Source: Lachnospiraceae bacterium
GTDB taxonomy: Bacteria > Bacillota > Clostridia > Lachnospirales > Lachnospiraceae
Length of the DNA stretch: 64,000 bases
Reading direction: 5' to 3'
NCBI GenBank assembly: GCA_018053995.1
Contig: JAGPKJ010000002.1
Span: forward strand, 5,772 to 69,771
Shown: piece by piece, positions 1-8,185 of the stretch
How the letters are laid out: each line of letters begins with the position of its first letter
Position numbering within the stretch: the first letter of the stretch is position 1
Translations under genes and position numbers: made by a program
Notes under the pieces: generated by a model
Database searches by the model: none
The model's input: only the letters and a program-made list of their open reading frames with translations
What the model was told of the DNA's origin: nothing

Positions 1-212
1 TTGCACGAAGGGAATCATGACGAGCATCGCGTCAGTGAGGAGCAACGCTCCGAACGGCGCGAATAGCAAGGAGATTCCATCGTGCTTGCACGAAGGGAAT
101 CATGACGAGCATCGCGTCAGTGAGGAGCAACGCTCCGAACGGCGCGAATAGCAAGGAGATTCCATCGTGCTTGCACGAAGGGAATCATGACGAGCATCGC
201 GTCAGTGAGGAG
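1..212. repeat. 85-bp tandem repeat, 2.5 copies, ahead of thiM
   Basis: Copies lie at 1-85, 86-170 and a partial copy at 171-212; they are identical as far as they go, and the array probably continues left of the window. Each copy junction carries an imperfect inverted repeat (GATTCC..TCGTGC, two bases, GCACGA..GGAATC), and each unit has a second small hairpin (GGAGC-AAC-GCTCC). The partial third copy ends in GTGAGGAG at 205-212, which is the ribosome site of thiM, so every unit carries a potential ribosome site. The unit length is not a multiple of three, yet one frame stays open through it. Confidence 0.9.
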
Positions 213-218
213 ACAAAA

Positions 219-1040
219 ATGTTTGACGAATGTATGAAGAACCTGAGAGAAAGCACGCCGCTGATCCACAACATCACGAATTACGTTACGGTAAACGATG
301 TCGCAAATATCCTGCTCGCATGCGGCGCAAGCCCGATAATGTCAGACGAGTCCGAAGATGTGTATGATATCACATCTATTTGCGGCGGACTGAATATCAA
401 TATCGGCACCCTGAACGAGCGCAGCATCAAGGCGATGTTCGTTGCAGGGCATAGGGCAAATGAGCTCGGACACGTAGTGCTGCTTGATCCGGTCGGCGCT
501 GGTGCGAGCAGGCTACGTACGGAGACTGCACTAAAACTTACAACCGAGATACATTTTGACGTGATCCGTGGGAACATATCCGAGATCAAGACGCTTGCGC
601 TTGGAAGCGGCACTACGAAAGGCGTTGACGCTGATGTCGCGGACGCCGTGACTGAAGAAAACCTTGATAAGATGATCAGATTTTCTGAAGAATTCGCTAA
701 AAAGATGGACTGCATCATAGCCATAACCGGCGCTATCGATCTTGTTGCGGATAGCGCGAACTGCTATGTGATACGTAACGGCCGTCCTGAGATGGGCAGG
801 ATCACGGGCACGGGGTGTCAGCTCTCCGGCATGATGACAGCTTTTCTTGCGGCAAATAAGAACGATAAACTGGAAGCCGCGGCTGCTGCGGTCAGCGCGA
901 TGGGGCTCGCTGGCGAGATTGGATTTGCCCATATGCAGGCTGGTGACGGAAATTCAACATATCGAAATCGTATAATCGACGCTATATATAACATGGATGG
1001 GAATACGCTGGATAAAGGTGCCAGGTATGAACTTAAGTAG
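219..1040 (+). CDS. thiM: Hydroxyethylthiazole kinase ThiM
   Basis: Phosphorylates 4-methyl-5-hydroxyethylthiazole with ATP to give the thiazole half of thiamine, a salvage step in the cytoplasm. The 273-residue product matches the family length. Visible marks are the N-terminal PLIHNITNYVTVNDVAN segment, the ribokinase-like DPVGAGASR and RGNISEI segments, and the C-terminal GTGCQLSG anion-hole motif with its catalytic Cys. I chose the ATG at 219 because the family starts about there and GAGGAG lies 6 bases upstream; a longer in-frame start at 102 falls inside the 85-bp repeats and would add non-family sequence. First visible gene of a thiM-thiE-HAD-thiD-tenA cluster. Any TPP riboswitch would have to lie upstream of the window. 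Confidence 0.95.
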   Translation: MFDECMKNLRESTPLIHNITNYVTVNDVANILLACGASPIMSDESEDVYDITSICGGLNINIGTLNERSIKAMFVAGHRANELGHVVLLDPVGAGASRLRTETALKLTTEIHFDVIRGNISEIKTLALGSGTTKGVDADVADAVTEENLDKMIRFSEEFAKKMDCIIAITGAIDLVADSANCYVIRNGRPEMGRITGTGCQLSGMMTAFLAANKNDKLEAAAAAVSAMGLAGEIGFAHMQAGDGNSTYRNRIIDAIYNMDGNTLDKGARYELK

Positions 1041-1095
1041 ATAAATCGGTCAGATAAGTAATGGTTACAAGAATAGATATATATGGAGGACAGAT

Positions 1096-1737
1096 ATGAG
1101 CTTAGATAAAAATAGTTTAGAGTTGTATGCAATAACAGACAGACACTGGCTTAATGGCGCATCTCTTTATGATCAGGTAGAACAGACGATACTCGGAGGA
1201 GCCACGTTCATTCAGGTTCGCGAAAAAGAACTTGATAAAGAGGATTTTCTGAATGAAGCAGTCGAGATACAGAAGCTCTGCAAAGCGCATCATATTCCAT
1301 TTGTAATAAATGATAACGTTGAGATTGCGCGCAGCATAGATGCAGACGGGGTTCATGTCGGACAGAGCGATATGAAAGCAGGCGATGTGCGGGCGCTTAT
1401 CGGTTCGGATAAGATACTCGGCGTATCGGTGCAGACGGTGGAACAGGCAGTCCTCGCCGAAAAGAACGGGGCGGATTATCTTGGCGTCGGTGCGGTGTTT
1501 CAGACAGGATCGAAAGCAGATGCAGATGATGTGAGTCACGAGACTTTGAAAGCGATATGCGAGGCGGTCAGCATTCCGGTCATTGCGATAGGCGGCATAA
1601 CTAAAGATAATGTCATGCAGCTTGCGGGAAGCGGCATATGCGGTATCGCAGTCATAAGCGCGATCTTCGCTCAAAAGGATATATATGCAGCTACGGCAGA
1701 ACTTAAGAAGCAGATAGATAAGCTGGCCGCATTATGA
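1096..1737 (+). CDS. thiE: Thiamine-phosphate synthase ThiE
   Basis: Joins HMP-pyrophosphate to thiazole phosphate, giving thiamine monophosphate. The 213-residue TIM-barrel protein shows the family marks in order: QVREKELDKEDF (pyrophosphate binding), VINDNVEIA, DGVHVGQSD, LGVGAVFQTGSK and the phosphate-binding AIGGI near the C-terminus. GGAGGA sits 7 bases before the ATG. It uses the products of thiM (thiazole-P) and thiD (HMP-PP) from the same cluster. Its last codons overlap the start of the following HAD gene by 4 bases (ATGA), which suggests translational coupling. Confidence 0.96.
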   Translation: MSLDKNSLELYAITDRHWLNGASLYDQVEQTILGGATFIQVREKELDKEDFLNEAVEIQKLCKAHHIPFVINDNVEIARSIDADGVHVGQSDMKAGDVRALIGSDKILGVSVQTVEQAVLAEKNGADYLGVGAVFQTGSKADADDVSHETLKAICEAVSIPVIAIGGITKDNVMQLAGSGICGIAVISAIFAQKDIYAATAELKKQIDKLAAL

Positions 1738-2399
1738 TAAAAGGCGCGATATTTGATTTTGACGGGACTCTATTTGACTCGATGTTCATATGGGACCGCA
1801 TCGGCAGCGATTATCTGCGTTCAATAGGTTATGAACCGCAGGCGGATCTTGATCAGGTGTTTAAGTCGATGAGCCTCTATCAGGCAGCCTGTTACTATAA
1901 GAGTGAATATGGCGTCAAAGCTTCTACGGACGAGATAATAGGCGGCGTAAATAAGATGCTAGAGCATTTCTACATAGACGAAGTGCAGCCTAAAGAAGGT
2001 GTACGACAGTTTATACGAAAGCTGCAAGACAAAGGTGTAAAAATGTGCATTTCGACCGCAACAGATGAGTATCTGGTGAAGGCGGCGCTTAAAAGGTGCG
2101 ACATGGAGTTCTCATTTTCCAGGATATTCACATGTTCCTCGGTCGGGCACGGCAAGGATGAACCGGATATATTCAGGACAGCCATGCATCATCTCGGCAC
2201 AGAAAAAAACGAGACATTTGTGTTTGAAGATGCGATACATGCGATAAGAACAGCAAAAAATGATGGATTTCCGGTGGCAGGTGTATATGACAAATCAGAA
2301 GAAAAAGCAGATGAAGTGAAAAAGCTCTCAGATATTTATTTGCCGGATTATTCAGATTTTGATGGATTTTGGAAGGCGGAATCGGTACTTGGATCATGA
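1734..2399 (+). CDS. HAD-family hydrolase, possible thiamine-pathway phosphatase
   Basis: A 221-residue haloacid-dehalogenase hydrolase with all four motifs: DFDGTLFDS (nucleophile and acid/base Asp), ISTAT (motif II), the Lys in GHGKDEPDIF (motif III) and FEDA (motif IV). The helical cap between motifs I and II places it with the beta-phosphoglucomutase-like subfamily, whose members remove or move phosphate on small molecules. Coupling by a 4-base overlap to thiE suggests dephosphorylation of thiamine phosphate or of a pathway by-product. That substrate is inference from position; the fold assignment is firm. Confidence 0.85.
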   Translation: MIKGAIFDFDGTLFDSMFIWDRIGSDYLRSIGYEPQADLDQVFKSMSLYQAACYYKSEYGVKASTDEIIGGVNKMLEHFYIDEVQPKEGVRQFIRKLQDKGVKMCISTATDEYLVKAALKRCDMEFSFSRIFTCSSVGHGKDEPDIFRTAMHHLGTEKNETFVFEDAIHAIRTAKNDGFPVAGVYDKSEEKADEVKKLSDIYLPDYSDFDGFWKAESVLGS

Positions 2400-2457
2400 T
2401 ACTTGATTTTTTAGCGGCTGCAGATTATGGATTTTGATCTATCCAAGGAGAGAGATA

Positions 2458-3261
2458 ATGAAAAAGAAAACAGCATTAACGATCGCCGGTAGCGATTCAA
2501 GCGGCGGAGCAGGTATTCAGGCGGACATAAAGACGATGACGATGAACGGCGTCTATGCAATGAGTGCGATTACGGCGCTCACAGCGCAGAATACGACAGG
2601 CGTGACAGGGATCATGGAAGTTACACCGGGATTTCTTGGTGAGCAGATCGATGATGTATTTACGGATATCCGCCCGGATGCAGTAAAGATCGGGATGGTA
2701 TCATCCGGAGATCTGATAAAGATGATAGCGGAAAGACTTGCATTTTATCATGCGGATAACATCGTGGTAGACCCCGTAATGGTGGCGACGAGCGGCGCAA
2801 AACTGATAAGCGATGAGGCGGTAAGTGTTTTAAAAGACAAGCTGCTGCCTGCCGCAATGGTAATTACGCCTAACATTCCAGAGACGGAAGTGCTGGCGGA
2901 GATGCATGTAGCAACGCCGGAAGATATGATAGCGGCGGCAGAAAAGATCAGTCGTGAATATGGCTGCGCAGTGCTATGCAAAGGCGGTCACAACATGAAT
3001 GATGCCAACGACCTTCTGTATGAAAATGGAAAATACAGATGGTTTTATGGCAAACGGATAAACAATCCGAACACACATGGCACCGGCTGCACGCTGTCAA
3101 GCGCGATCGCTTCGAACCTTGCAAAGGGAGATGATCTTCAGGCATCGATCAAAAAGGCGAAGAATTATATCTCCGGCGCGCTTGGCGCAATGCTCGATCT
3201 CGGCAAGGGGAGCGGTCCGATGGATCATGCATTCTGTCTGCCGAATACAGATGGTAATTAA
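2458..3261 (+). CDS. thiD: HMP/HMP-phosphate kinase ThiD
   Basis: Phosphorylates hydroxymethylpyrimidine twice to HMP-pyrophosphate, the pyrimidine substrate of ThiE. The 267-residue ribokinase-fold protein opens with the signature AGSDSSGGAGIQADIKT, has VVDPVMVATSG in the middle and GTGCTLSSAIA near the C-terminus (catalytic Asp is replaced by the usual GTGC loop). Start at 2458 is set by AAGGAGAG 7 bases upstream; a TTG at 2434 would add eight residues not seen in the family. It follows the HAD gene by 58 bases and precedes tenA by 29. Confidence 0.95.
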   Translation: MKKKTALTIAGSDSSGGAGIQADIKTMTMNGVYAMSAITALTAQNTTGVTGIMEVTPGFLGEQIDDVFTDIRPDAVKIGMVSSGDLIKMIAERLAFYHADNIVVDPVMVATSGAKLISDEAVSVLKDKLLPAAMVITPNIPETEVLAEMHVATPEDMIAAAEKISREYGCAVLCKGGHNMNDANDLLYENGKYRWFYGKRINNPNTHGTGCTLSSAIASNLAKGDDLQASIKKAKNYISGALGAMLDLGKGSGPMDHAFCLPNTDGN

Positions 3262-3290
3262 AAAAAATAATTCAAAAAGAGGAAAAGACG

Positions 3291-3953
3291 ATGAATATAA
3301 CAGAGCATTTTTTAGACAGCAGCAAAGAGATATGGGAACAGTATCATAAGCACCCATTCGTCAGAGGGATCGGAGAAGGCACTCTTGATAAGGAGAAATT
3401 CAGATTTTATATAATTCAGGATTATCTTTATCTGATAGATTACGCAAAAGTATTTTCCATAGGTGCCGCCAAGGCGCAGGATCTTTCGACGATGCAGTTC
3501 TTTTCAGGTTATGCCAATGAGCTGTTTGCCTATGAGACTGATATTCACAAAGGATACATGGAACGTTACAAGATAACTGATGATGATATCAAGAATTCCA
3601 GAATGTCACAGGCTAATCTTTCTTATGTCTCATATATGATACGCTGCGCTTATGAAGGCGGCGCCGCGGAGATACTTGCGGCGGTGCTATCATGCGGTAT
3701 CAGCTATGAAACGATCGCAAGACGGATCGTAGCTGATAACCCGGATTCTGCAGATGACCCGTTCTACGGCGACTGGATAAGGGGCTATGCAAGCGATGAG
3801 TTCCGAGGCGGGAATGAGCATATGAAAACTCTTATTGAAAAGTTCACCAAAGACTATTCAGATGAACAGATAGCTCATCTGACAGAGATATTTGTCAACT
3901 GTTCAAAGTATGAGCTGGGATTTTGGAATATGGCGTGGAATATGGAGAAATAA
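3291..3953 (+). CDS. tenA: Thiaminase II / aminopyrimidine aminohydrolase TenA
   Basis: Hydrolyses aminopyrimidine breakdown products of thiamine to HMP, feeding ThiD. The 220-residue helical protein has the family marks: YIIQDYLYL near the N-terminus (an active-site Asp/Tyr region), the catalytic Cys in AAVLSCGISYE and the C-terminal YELGFWNMAW with the catalytic Glu. AGAGGAAAAG precedes the ATG. With thiM, thiE and thiD it completes a salvage set that can rebuild thiamine from degraded vitamin; no de novo gene (thiC, thiG) is in the window. Confidence 0.95.
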   Translation: MNITEHFLDSSKEIWEQYHKHPFVRGIGEGTLDKEKFRFYIIQDYLYLIDYAKVFSIGAAKAQDLSTMQFFSGYANELFAYETDIHKGYMERYKITDDDIKNSRMSQANLSYVSYMIRCAYEGGAAEILAAVLSCGISYETIARRIVADNPDSADDPFYGDWIRGYASDEFRGGNEHMKTLIEKFTKDYSDEQIAHLTEIFVNCSKYELGFWNMAWNMEK

Positions 3954-3983
3954 GAGATATCAGGCTGATAATGCTAACATATC

Positions 3984-4034
3984 ATTATAATATCACAGTT
4001 GATACATTGACAGATATGAATGTGATGCTATAAT
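3984..4034 (+). promoter_or_regulatory. arsR promoter flanked by an inverted repeat (probable operator)
   Basis: TTGACA at 4007-4012 and TATAAT at 4029-4034 are both consensus, 16 bases apart, 34 bases before the arsR start. The arms ATTATAATATCAC (3984-3996) and GTGATGCTATAAT (4022-4034) form an inverted repeat matching at 11 of 13 positions, and the right arm covers the -10 box. ArsR proteins usually repress their own promoter at such sites, so autoregulation is likely. Confidence 0.7.
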
Positions 4035-4067
4035 AACACATAGACAATCTTCAATGTGAGGCGAAAA

Positions 4068-4385
4068 ATGAGTTATAAAGATGATGTTAAACTTATCAAA
4101 GCACTGGCGGATGAAAATCGCCTGGAGATCATAAGAATGCTCCGTGACGGTGAAAAGTGCGGGTGTATAATTCTGGAAAAGCTGAATATCACTCAGCCGA
4201 CATTATCACATCATATGAAGATCCTGTGTGACAGCGGTCTTGTTGACAGCCGCAAAGAAGAAAAATGGATGCACTATTCTTTGTCTCCTGAAGGAAACAG
4301 CAGGCTGCAGAGTATGATCGGACGATACACGATAAGCGGTGCGGATGCTGCTGAGAACAAAAAATTCAATAAAAAGCGTAAATGA
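4068..4385 (+). CDS. ArsR/SmtB-family metal(loid)-responsive repressor
   Basis: A 105-residue winged-helix repressor. ALADENRLEIIRMLRDGEKCGCIILEK is split by a CxC in the position of the ArsR ELCVCDL sensor helix, followed by the recognition helix TQPTLSHHMKIL and the wing. A Cys pair there in characterised ArsR proteins binds As(III) or related thiophilic metalloids and releases DNA. I chose ATG 4068 (GAGGCG 5 bases upstream) over the in-frame GTG at 4056. The gene is followed by its own terminator, then by an ArsP-like permease and a thioredoxin, which supports a role in metalloid resistance. Confidence 0.85.
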   Translation: MSYKDDVKLIKALADENRLEIIRMLRDGEKCGCIILEKLNITQPTLSHHMKILCDSGLVDSRKEEKWMHYSLSPEGNSRLQSMIGRYTISGADAAENKKFNKKRK

Positions 4386-4390
4386 TCAAC

Positions 4391-4420
4391 AAAGCCAATG
4401 CTCGTAAAGGTTGGCTTTTA
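4391..4420 (+). terminator. Terminator after arsR
   Basis: AAAGCCAA (4391-4398) pairs with TTGGCTTT (4411-4418) around a 12-base loop, followed by TTAT. It separates arsR from the permease, which therefore needs its own promoter; a TATAAT at 4545-4550 is a candidate -10 but has no clear -35. Confidence 0.75.
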
Positions 4421-4550
4421 TAAATAAGCATAAATAGATATATGTAAATGAATGAATGTATTAACACTTATAGACAGATTTCACGCATATAAATGCGGTA
4501 AGAGACATTGACATGATTGGATCAAGCACATCAGTATAAATTGATATAAT

Positions 4551-4584
4551 AATGTGGGGGTCAAAAGTAGCAACTGTGTTATGA
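4551..4584. repeat. Dispersed repeat copy in the permease leader
   Basis: Carries the repeat core GTCAAAAGTAGCAACTGTG followed by TTATGA, close to copies at 52637-52676 and 55011-55055. The copy runs into the permease ribosome site (GAGGAG at 4583-4588), so the repeat forms the immediate 5' leader of that gene. Confidence 0.7.
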
Positions 4585-4594
4585 GGAGACGTTC

Positions 4595-5608
4595 ATGGGG
4601 ATCTTCGGAGATGTTGGAAATTTTATTCAGGATCAGGTTTTCGGGATGAAGTGGCTTAATGTTCTGATCGGAAATCTTTTTGGCCTGGTAGGAGTGGATA
4701 CATCAGGAAAATTAGGCGGGAGTGTCCGGTTTTTCCTGTATGATACTGTCAAGATAACGGTTTTGCTATGCATTCTTATTTTCATTATTTCCTATATCCA
4801 GAGTTTCTTTCCGCCGGAAAGAAGCAGAGCGATAATGGGGCGGTTCCACGGGATATTCGCAAATATGATCGGGGCGCTGCTTGGAACTGTAACGCCATTC
4901 TGCTCCTGCTCGTCGATTCCGTTATTTATCGGGTTTACAAGCGCGGGGCTGCCTCTTGGAGTCACTTTTTCATTTCTGATCTCGTCACCTATGGTAGACC
5001 TGGGTTCATTAGTGCTCTTGATGAGCATATTTGGGTGGAAAGTCGCAGTAGTATATGTGATCGCCGGTCTTATCATCGCCGTCATCGGAGGCACGCTCAT
5101 CGAAAAGATGCATATGGACGATCAAGTCGAAGCTTTTATACGAAATGCATCGGTGGTCAATCTGGAGACAGAGAAGCTGACTTTCAGAGACAGGGTCATA
5201 TATGCGAAAGACCAGGTATCATCAACACTTAAGAAGGTGTTCCCATATATTTTAATAGGTGTGGGCATTGGCGCGGTCATTCATAACTGGATTCCGGAAG
5301 AGTGGGTGGAAATTGTGCTTGGCTCAAAGAATCCCTTCGGTGTTATTCTGGCTACGGTGATCGGAGTGCCGATGTACGCTGACATCTTTGGAACAATTCC
5401 GGTTGCGGAAGCACTGCTTACAAAGGGCGCACAGCTTGGCACGGTCTTGTCATTTATGATGGCAGTCACAACGCTGTCGCTGCCATCGATGATAATGCTC
5501 AGGAAAGCGGTAAAGCCAAAGCTGCTGGTGACATTCATCGCAATATGCACAGCAGGTATCATCATTGTTGGGTATGGATTTAATGTATTTCAATTTTTAT
5601 TTATATAA
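4595..5608 (+). CDS. ArsP/DUF318-type permease
   Basis: A 337-residue integral membrane protein with about eight hydrophobic segments. The diagnostic stretch is TPFCSCSSIPLFIGF followed by AGLPLGVTF and SFLISSPMVD at about residues 105-140, the Cys-rich family motif of the ArsP / DUF318 permeases; a second conserved TIPVAEALL block lies near residue 270. Characterised ArsP proteins export trivalent organoarsenicals. GAGGAG lies 7 bases before the ATG. Its place between arsR and a Cys-rich thioredoxin fits a metalloid efflux unit. The exact substrate (organoarsenic or another soft metal) is not shown by the sequence. Confidence 0.88.
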   Translation: MGIFGDVGNFIQDQVFGMKWLNVLIGNLFGLVGVDTSGKLGGSVRFFLYDTVKITVLLCILIFIISYIQSFFPPERSRAIMGRFHGIFANMIGALLGTVTPFCSCSSIPLFIGFTSAGLPLGVTFSFLISSPMVDLGSLVLLMSIFGWKVAVVYVIAGLIIAVIGGTLIEKMHMDDQVEAFIRNASVVNLETEKLTFRDRVIYAKDQVSSTLKKVFPYILIGVGIGAVIHNWIPEEWVEIVLGSKNPFGVILATVIGVPMYADIFGTIPVAEALLTKGAQLGTVLSFMMAVTTLSLPSMIMLRKAVKPKLLVTFIAICTAGIIIVGYGFNVFQFLFI

Positions 5609-5640
5609 CGATGCAAGTGTCAAAAGTCGTTCTGCTTTAT
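5609..5640. repeat. Partial dispersed repeat (GATGCAAGT..TCTGCTTT type)
   Basis: The segment GATGCAAGT, TCAAAAGTC, TCTGCTTT starts at the permease stop codon and is matched at 49447-49473. It shares the GTGTCAAAAG core of the larger dispersed family. Confidence 0.55.
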
Positions 5641-5713
5641 TTGCCTGCATGAAATGCAGAATGATCTTATGGCATTATATCACAATGATTACTTTGAAAA
5701 GGAGAAACGGACT

Positions 5714-6091
5714 ATGAGTTTATTTGGAGCAGGAAAGAAAAAAGAAGATGCGAAAACATCAGCATGTGCGTGCAATGGGAATGCAGCTGAGACTGATACA
5801 GAAGAAACAAGCGGAAGGTGCTGCTGCGGAGCGACGGCAGGTGAAGTTACCAGTATAAAGGTGTTAGGATCGGGCTGCAAGTTCTGCCGCGAGTTGCTCG
5901 AAAATGCGCAATGCGCAGTAAAAGATATGAATCTGGATGTGGAAGTTGAGTATATAACCGATATGGAAAAAGTAATGACTTACGGCGTAATGAGCATGCC
6001 CGCGCTCGTCGTAAATGAAAAGATCGCGGCTATGGGAAAGGTGCTGAAACAGAGAGAAATAGAAGATATCCTTCAAAAGATGTCGGTTTGA
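5714..6091 (+). CDS. Cys-rich thioredoxin-family protein (MTH895/TM0996 type)
   Basis: A 125-residue protein. The N-terminal 45 residues are charged and Cys-rich (ACACNG, GRCCCGA), resembling a metal-binding extension. The remaining 80 residues are a small thioredoxin fold with redox pair SGCKFC, then YITDMEKVMTYGVMSMPALVVNEK with the cis-Pro loop. Proteins of this type are usually encoded beside DUF318 permeases. ATG 5714 is preceded by AAAAGGAG (9 bases); longer starts lack a ribosome site. It probably hands a thiol-bound metalloid to the permease or keeps its Cys residues reduced; that is inference. Confidence 0.85.
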   Translation: MSLFGAGKKKEDAKTSACACNGNAAETDTEETSGRCCCGATAGEVTSIKVLGSGCKFCRELLENAQCAVKDMNLDVEVEYITDMEKVMTYGVMSMPALVVNEKIAAMGKVLKQREIEDILQKMSV

Positions 6092-6130
6092 GTGTCGGTA
6101 TGAATGTTGGTTAATAAAAGAGTTTCACTG

Positions 6131-6204
6131 AAAAACAGCCACTATCTATCAGATGATCACCGGGCTCTAATTGCCGGTCATGCTGATAAGTAGTGGCTGT
6201 TTTA
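6131..6204. terminator. Long bidirectional terminator hairpin
   Basis: AAAACAGCCACTA (6132-6144) pairs perfectly with TAGTGGCTGTTTT (6191-6203). Inside, TATCAG (6147-6152) pairs with CTGATA (6183-6188) and ACCGG with CCGGT. A-runs on the left and T-runs on the right let it end transcription of the thioredoxin gene from the left and of the minus-strand pseudogene from the right. Confidence 0.85.
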
Positions 6205-6249
6205 GACATTATCGTTCAGGTTATGTTTCTTGATCTCGATATGTGTAAC

Positions 6250-7470
6250 TTACTTTGAAACTTCACTTGCGCCATATAGTTCCATAAGCTTCAGAGGTCC
6301 ATAATATTTGCATGAAGTATCTATCGTCTTATCGGGAGCAATTGTCGTCTCATAATTTTTCTGCTTATATGTGAACTGGATCTTCACTGTAATATCCCTG
6401 CGTTCTGCAAGCTTCTTAAAAAGAGTCTTTGGATAAGAATTCCAATATTTGCTCGAAATAGTTACGGTATCACCGGCCTTGGCATCACGTATCTTGCCCA
6501 TACATTTATAAATGAAATAATCATAAGATGAAAGAGGCTGACGGGCGGTGATATCTCCGCAGAGAGAACACTTGTATACAAGCTCACCGTCCTGCGTTTC
6601 AGTGGGCTCTTTTTCAACTTCTCATTCATAGTGGTGATTGCAGGATGCATGATAAGATGGGGAAGAATCTGATGAATCAACATTTGGTTTATCAAATATG
6701 ATCATAAGGATACTATTCGTCCACGTTGATATGTCAAGTGTAGATGTATAACTCGAATATGCCTTAGAATCGTTTTCATTATCAGTATCCTGCCATACAT
6801 TCACCGCATTAGTACTACTTGGGGTAATGCTATTGCCTGATTGATCAGAACCATTTATGCCTTTGCCAATTGCGCTGCCTGGCTGGGTTTGATTGGTAGA
6901 CTTTGCTATTACTTTTCCTCCGCTTATAGTTATATCGCTGCCGTTTTCGTGGAATCCGCCGCCAATGCCAGCTGCGTCATACTTACCGGTTGCATTAAGC
7001 ACTCCGTTATCTTCACTTGTAATAATAAGGCTTCCGCTGTTGTTTCCGTCTTTCTCGATACCGGCATAAAGAATTCCAGTTGCCGTTACTTTATTTGTCC
7101 TTGACAATTTTAACGTTACTGTATCGCCGTTATAAGTAGGGTTAATCCATATCGGTGCAGTACTATATGATTCTATGTTTACGCCTGCAAGTGTTACCGT
7201 ACATCCACTTGTTATCTCAATATGACCAGTAGTCGTAACTGTGTTTGGATCAGTGTTTTGTACAGTGCAGTCTCAGTGAATTGACAGAAGCTTCGTACCA
7301 TCATCATAACTATAATGACTAGTGTCACCCGTTACCGTAAAATCTCCTTTGATTTCAGCCCTCGCTATGCACGGTCTTATCATCACTGCTAACGCAGTAA
7401 ACAGTGATATGATGACAGCCTTTTTAATATAATTCATGATACTGTCGTTTACATTTAATTTCCCCTTCAT
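6250..7470 (-). pseudogene. Secreted surface protein with two in-frame TGA codons
   Basis: One reading frame of 407 codons runs from ATG 7470 to TAA 6250, broken only by TGA at 7273-7275 and at 6622-6624; there is no frameshift. The start gives a signal peptide (two Lys, hydrophobic core, ARA|E). The body has DGTKLLSIH, QNTDPN, AGIGGGFHENGSDITISGGKVIA and a Cys-containing CNHHYE..LVYKCSLCGD segment, features of exported Lachnospiraceae repeat and surface proteins. The second TGA falls where such proteins usually have Trp (HYEW). TGA is a normal stop in neighbouring genes, so the gene is probably inactivated. A truncated product or readthrough cannot be excluded. Confidence 0.75.
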
Positions 7471-7627
7471 GCTATTCTCTCTCGCTTTAATATTAGTTGT
7501 GTTGATACACAGTCTCATTCACAGATTGAAAGGTGAATGCGCATCTATGTGAATATTATATCACTTCAAATAAGCTTTGATATATTTTTTTCATGTCGAT
7601 AAAAAGATCAAAGAATTATGGAGTTGA

Positions 7628-7636
7628 TGTTATAAT
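7628..7636 (+). promoter_or_regulatory. Extended -10 promoter of the tyrosine phosphatase gene
   Basis: TGTTATAAT is a full extended -10 (TGN + TATAAT) 54 bases before the start codon. No convincing -35 lies 17 bases upstream, as is usual for extended -10 promoters. Confidence 0.5.
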
Positions 7637-7690
7637 GGCTCTGACTGGTACACAGGTAAAAGGAAAGATAAAAATGAGGGATTTAGAAAC

Positions 7691-8185
7691 ATGATCAGGA
7701 TTTTGTTTATTTGCCATGGTAATATCTGCCGCTCGTCAATGGCTGAAGCTGTGATGAGAGATATGATAGAAAATTCAGACCTGGCAGGATGCGTTACGGT
7801 TGATTCTGCGGCAACGAGCACAGAAGAGATCGGCAATCACATATATCCGCCGGCGCGGGCGGAGCTCGCAAAGCACGGTCTTTCAAATGAAGCCCACAGA
7901 GCAAGGCGCATGACGGCGAAGGATTATGAAGATTATGACCTTCTTATTGGCATGGACGATGAGAATATGCGTGAGATAAGCCGCATCTGCAGAGCAGATG
8001 AACTGTGCCGCAGGGGCGATGATCCATCGCAGAAGATACGCCGTCTTCTGGATTTTACCGATAACAGAAAACATCAGGACATTTCTGATCCGTGGTATAC
8101 GGGGGATTTTGAGACATGCTATAAAGATATTGAAGAAGGCTGCAAAGGACTGATGGTGACACTTCGTAACATCATAATACAATAA
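7691..8185 (+). CDS. Low-molecular-weight protein-tyrosine-phosphatase
   Basis: A 164-residue cytoplasmic phosphatase. The P-loop CHGNICRSSMAE at residues 8-19 has the nucleophile Cys and the Arg, and the general acid Asp lies in ISDPWYTGDFETCY near residue 133. Family members dephosphorylate protein tyrosine or arginine, often in exopolysaccharide control. The following gene is a membrane acyltransferase, which would fit surface polysaccharide, but no tyrosine kinase is near. The last codons of the gene lie inside a copy of the dispersed repeat. Confidence 0.93.
   Translation: MIRILFICHGNICRSSMAEAVMRDMIENSDLAGCVTVDSAATSTEEIGNHIYPPARAELAKHGLSNEAHRARRMTAKDYEDYDLLIGMDDENMREISRICRADELCRRGDDPSQKIRRLLDFTDNRKHQDISDPWYTGDFETCYKDIEEGCKGLMVTLRNIIIQ

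Noticed and set aside
102..218. Longer N-terminus for ThiM from an ATG at 102
   Set aside because: It lies inside the 85-bp repeats, has no family similarity and ignores the good ribosome site before 219.
1..218. TPP riboswitch before thiM
   Set aside because: Only the tandem repeat is present; none of the conserved TPP riboswitch segments is seen. It may lie upstream of the window.
6250..7470. Selenocysteine reading of the two TGA codons
   Set aside because: No SECIS-like hairpin is evident after either TGA, the family positions are not Cys, and no sel genes are in the window.
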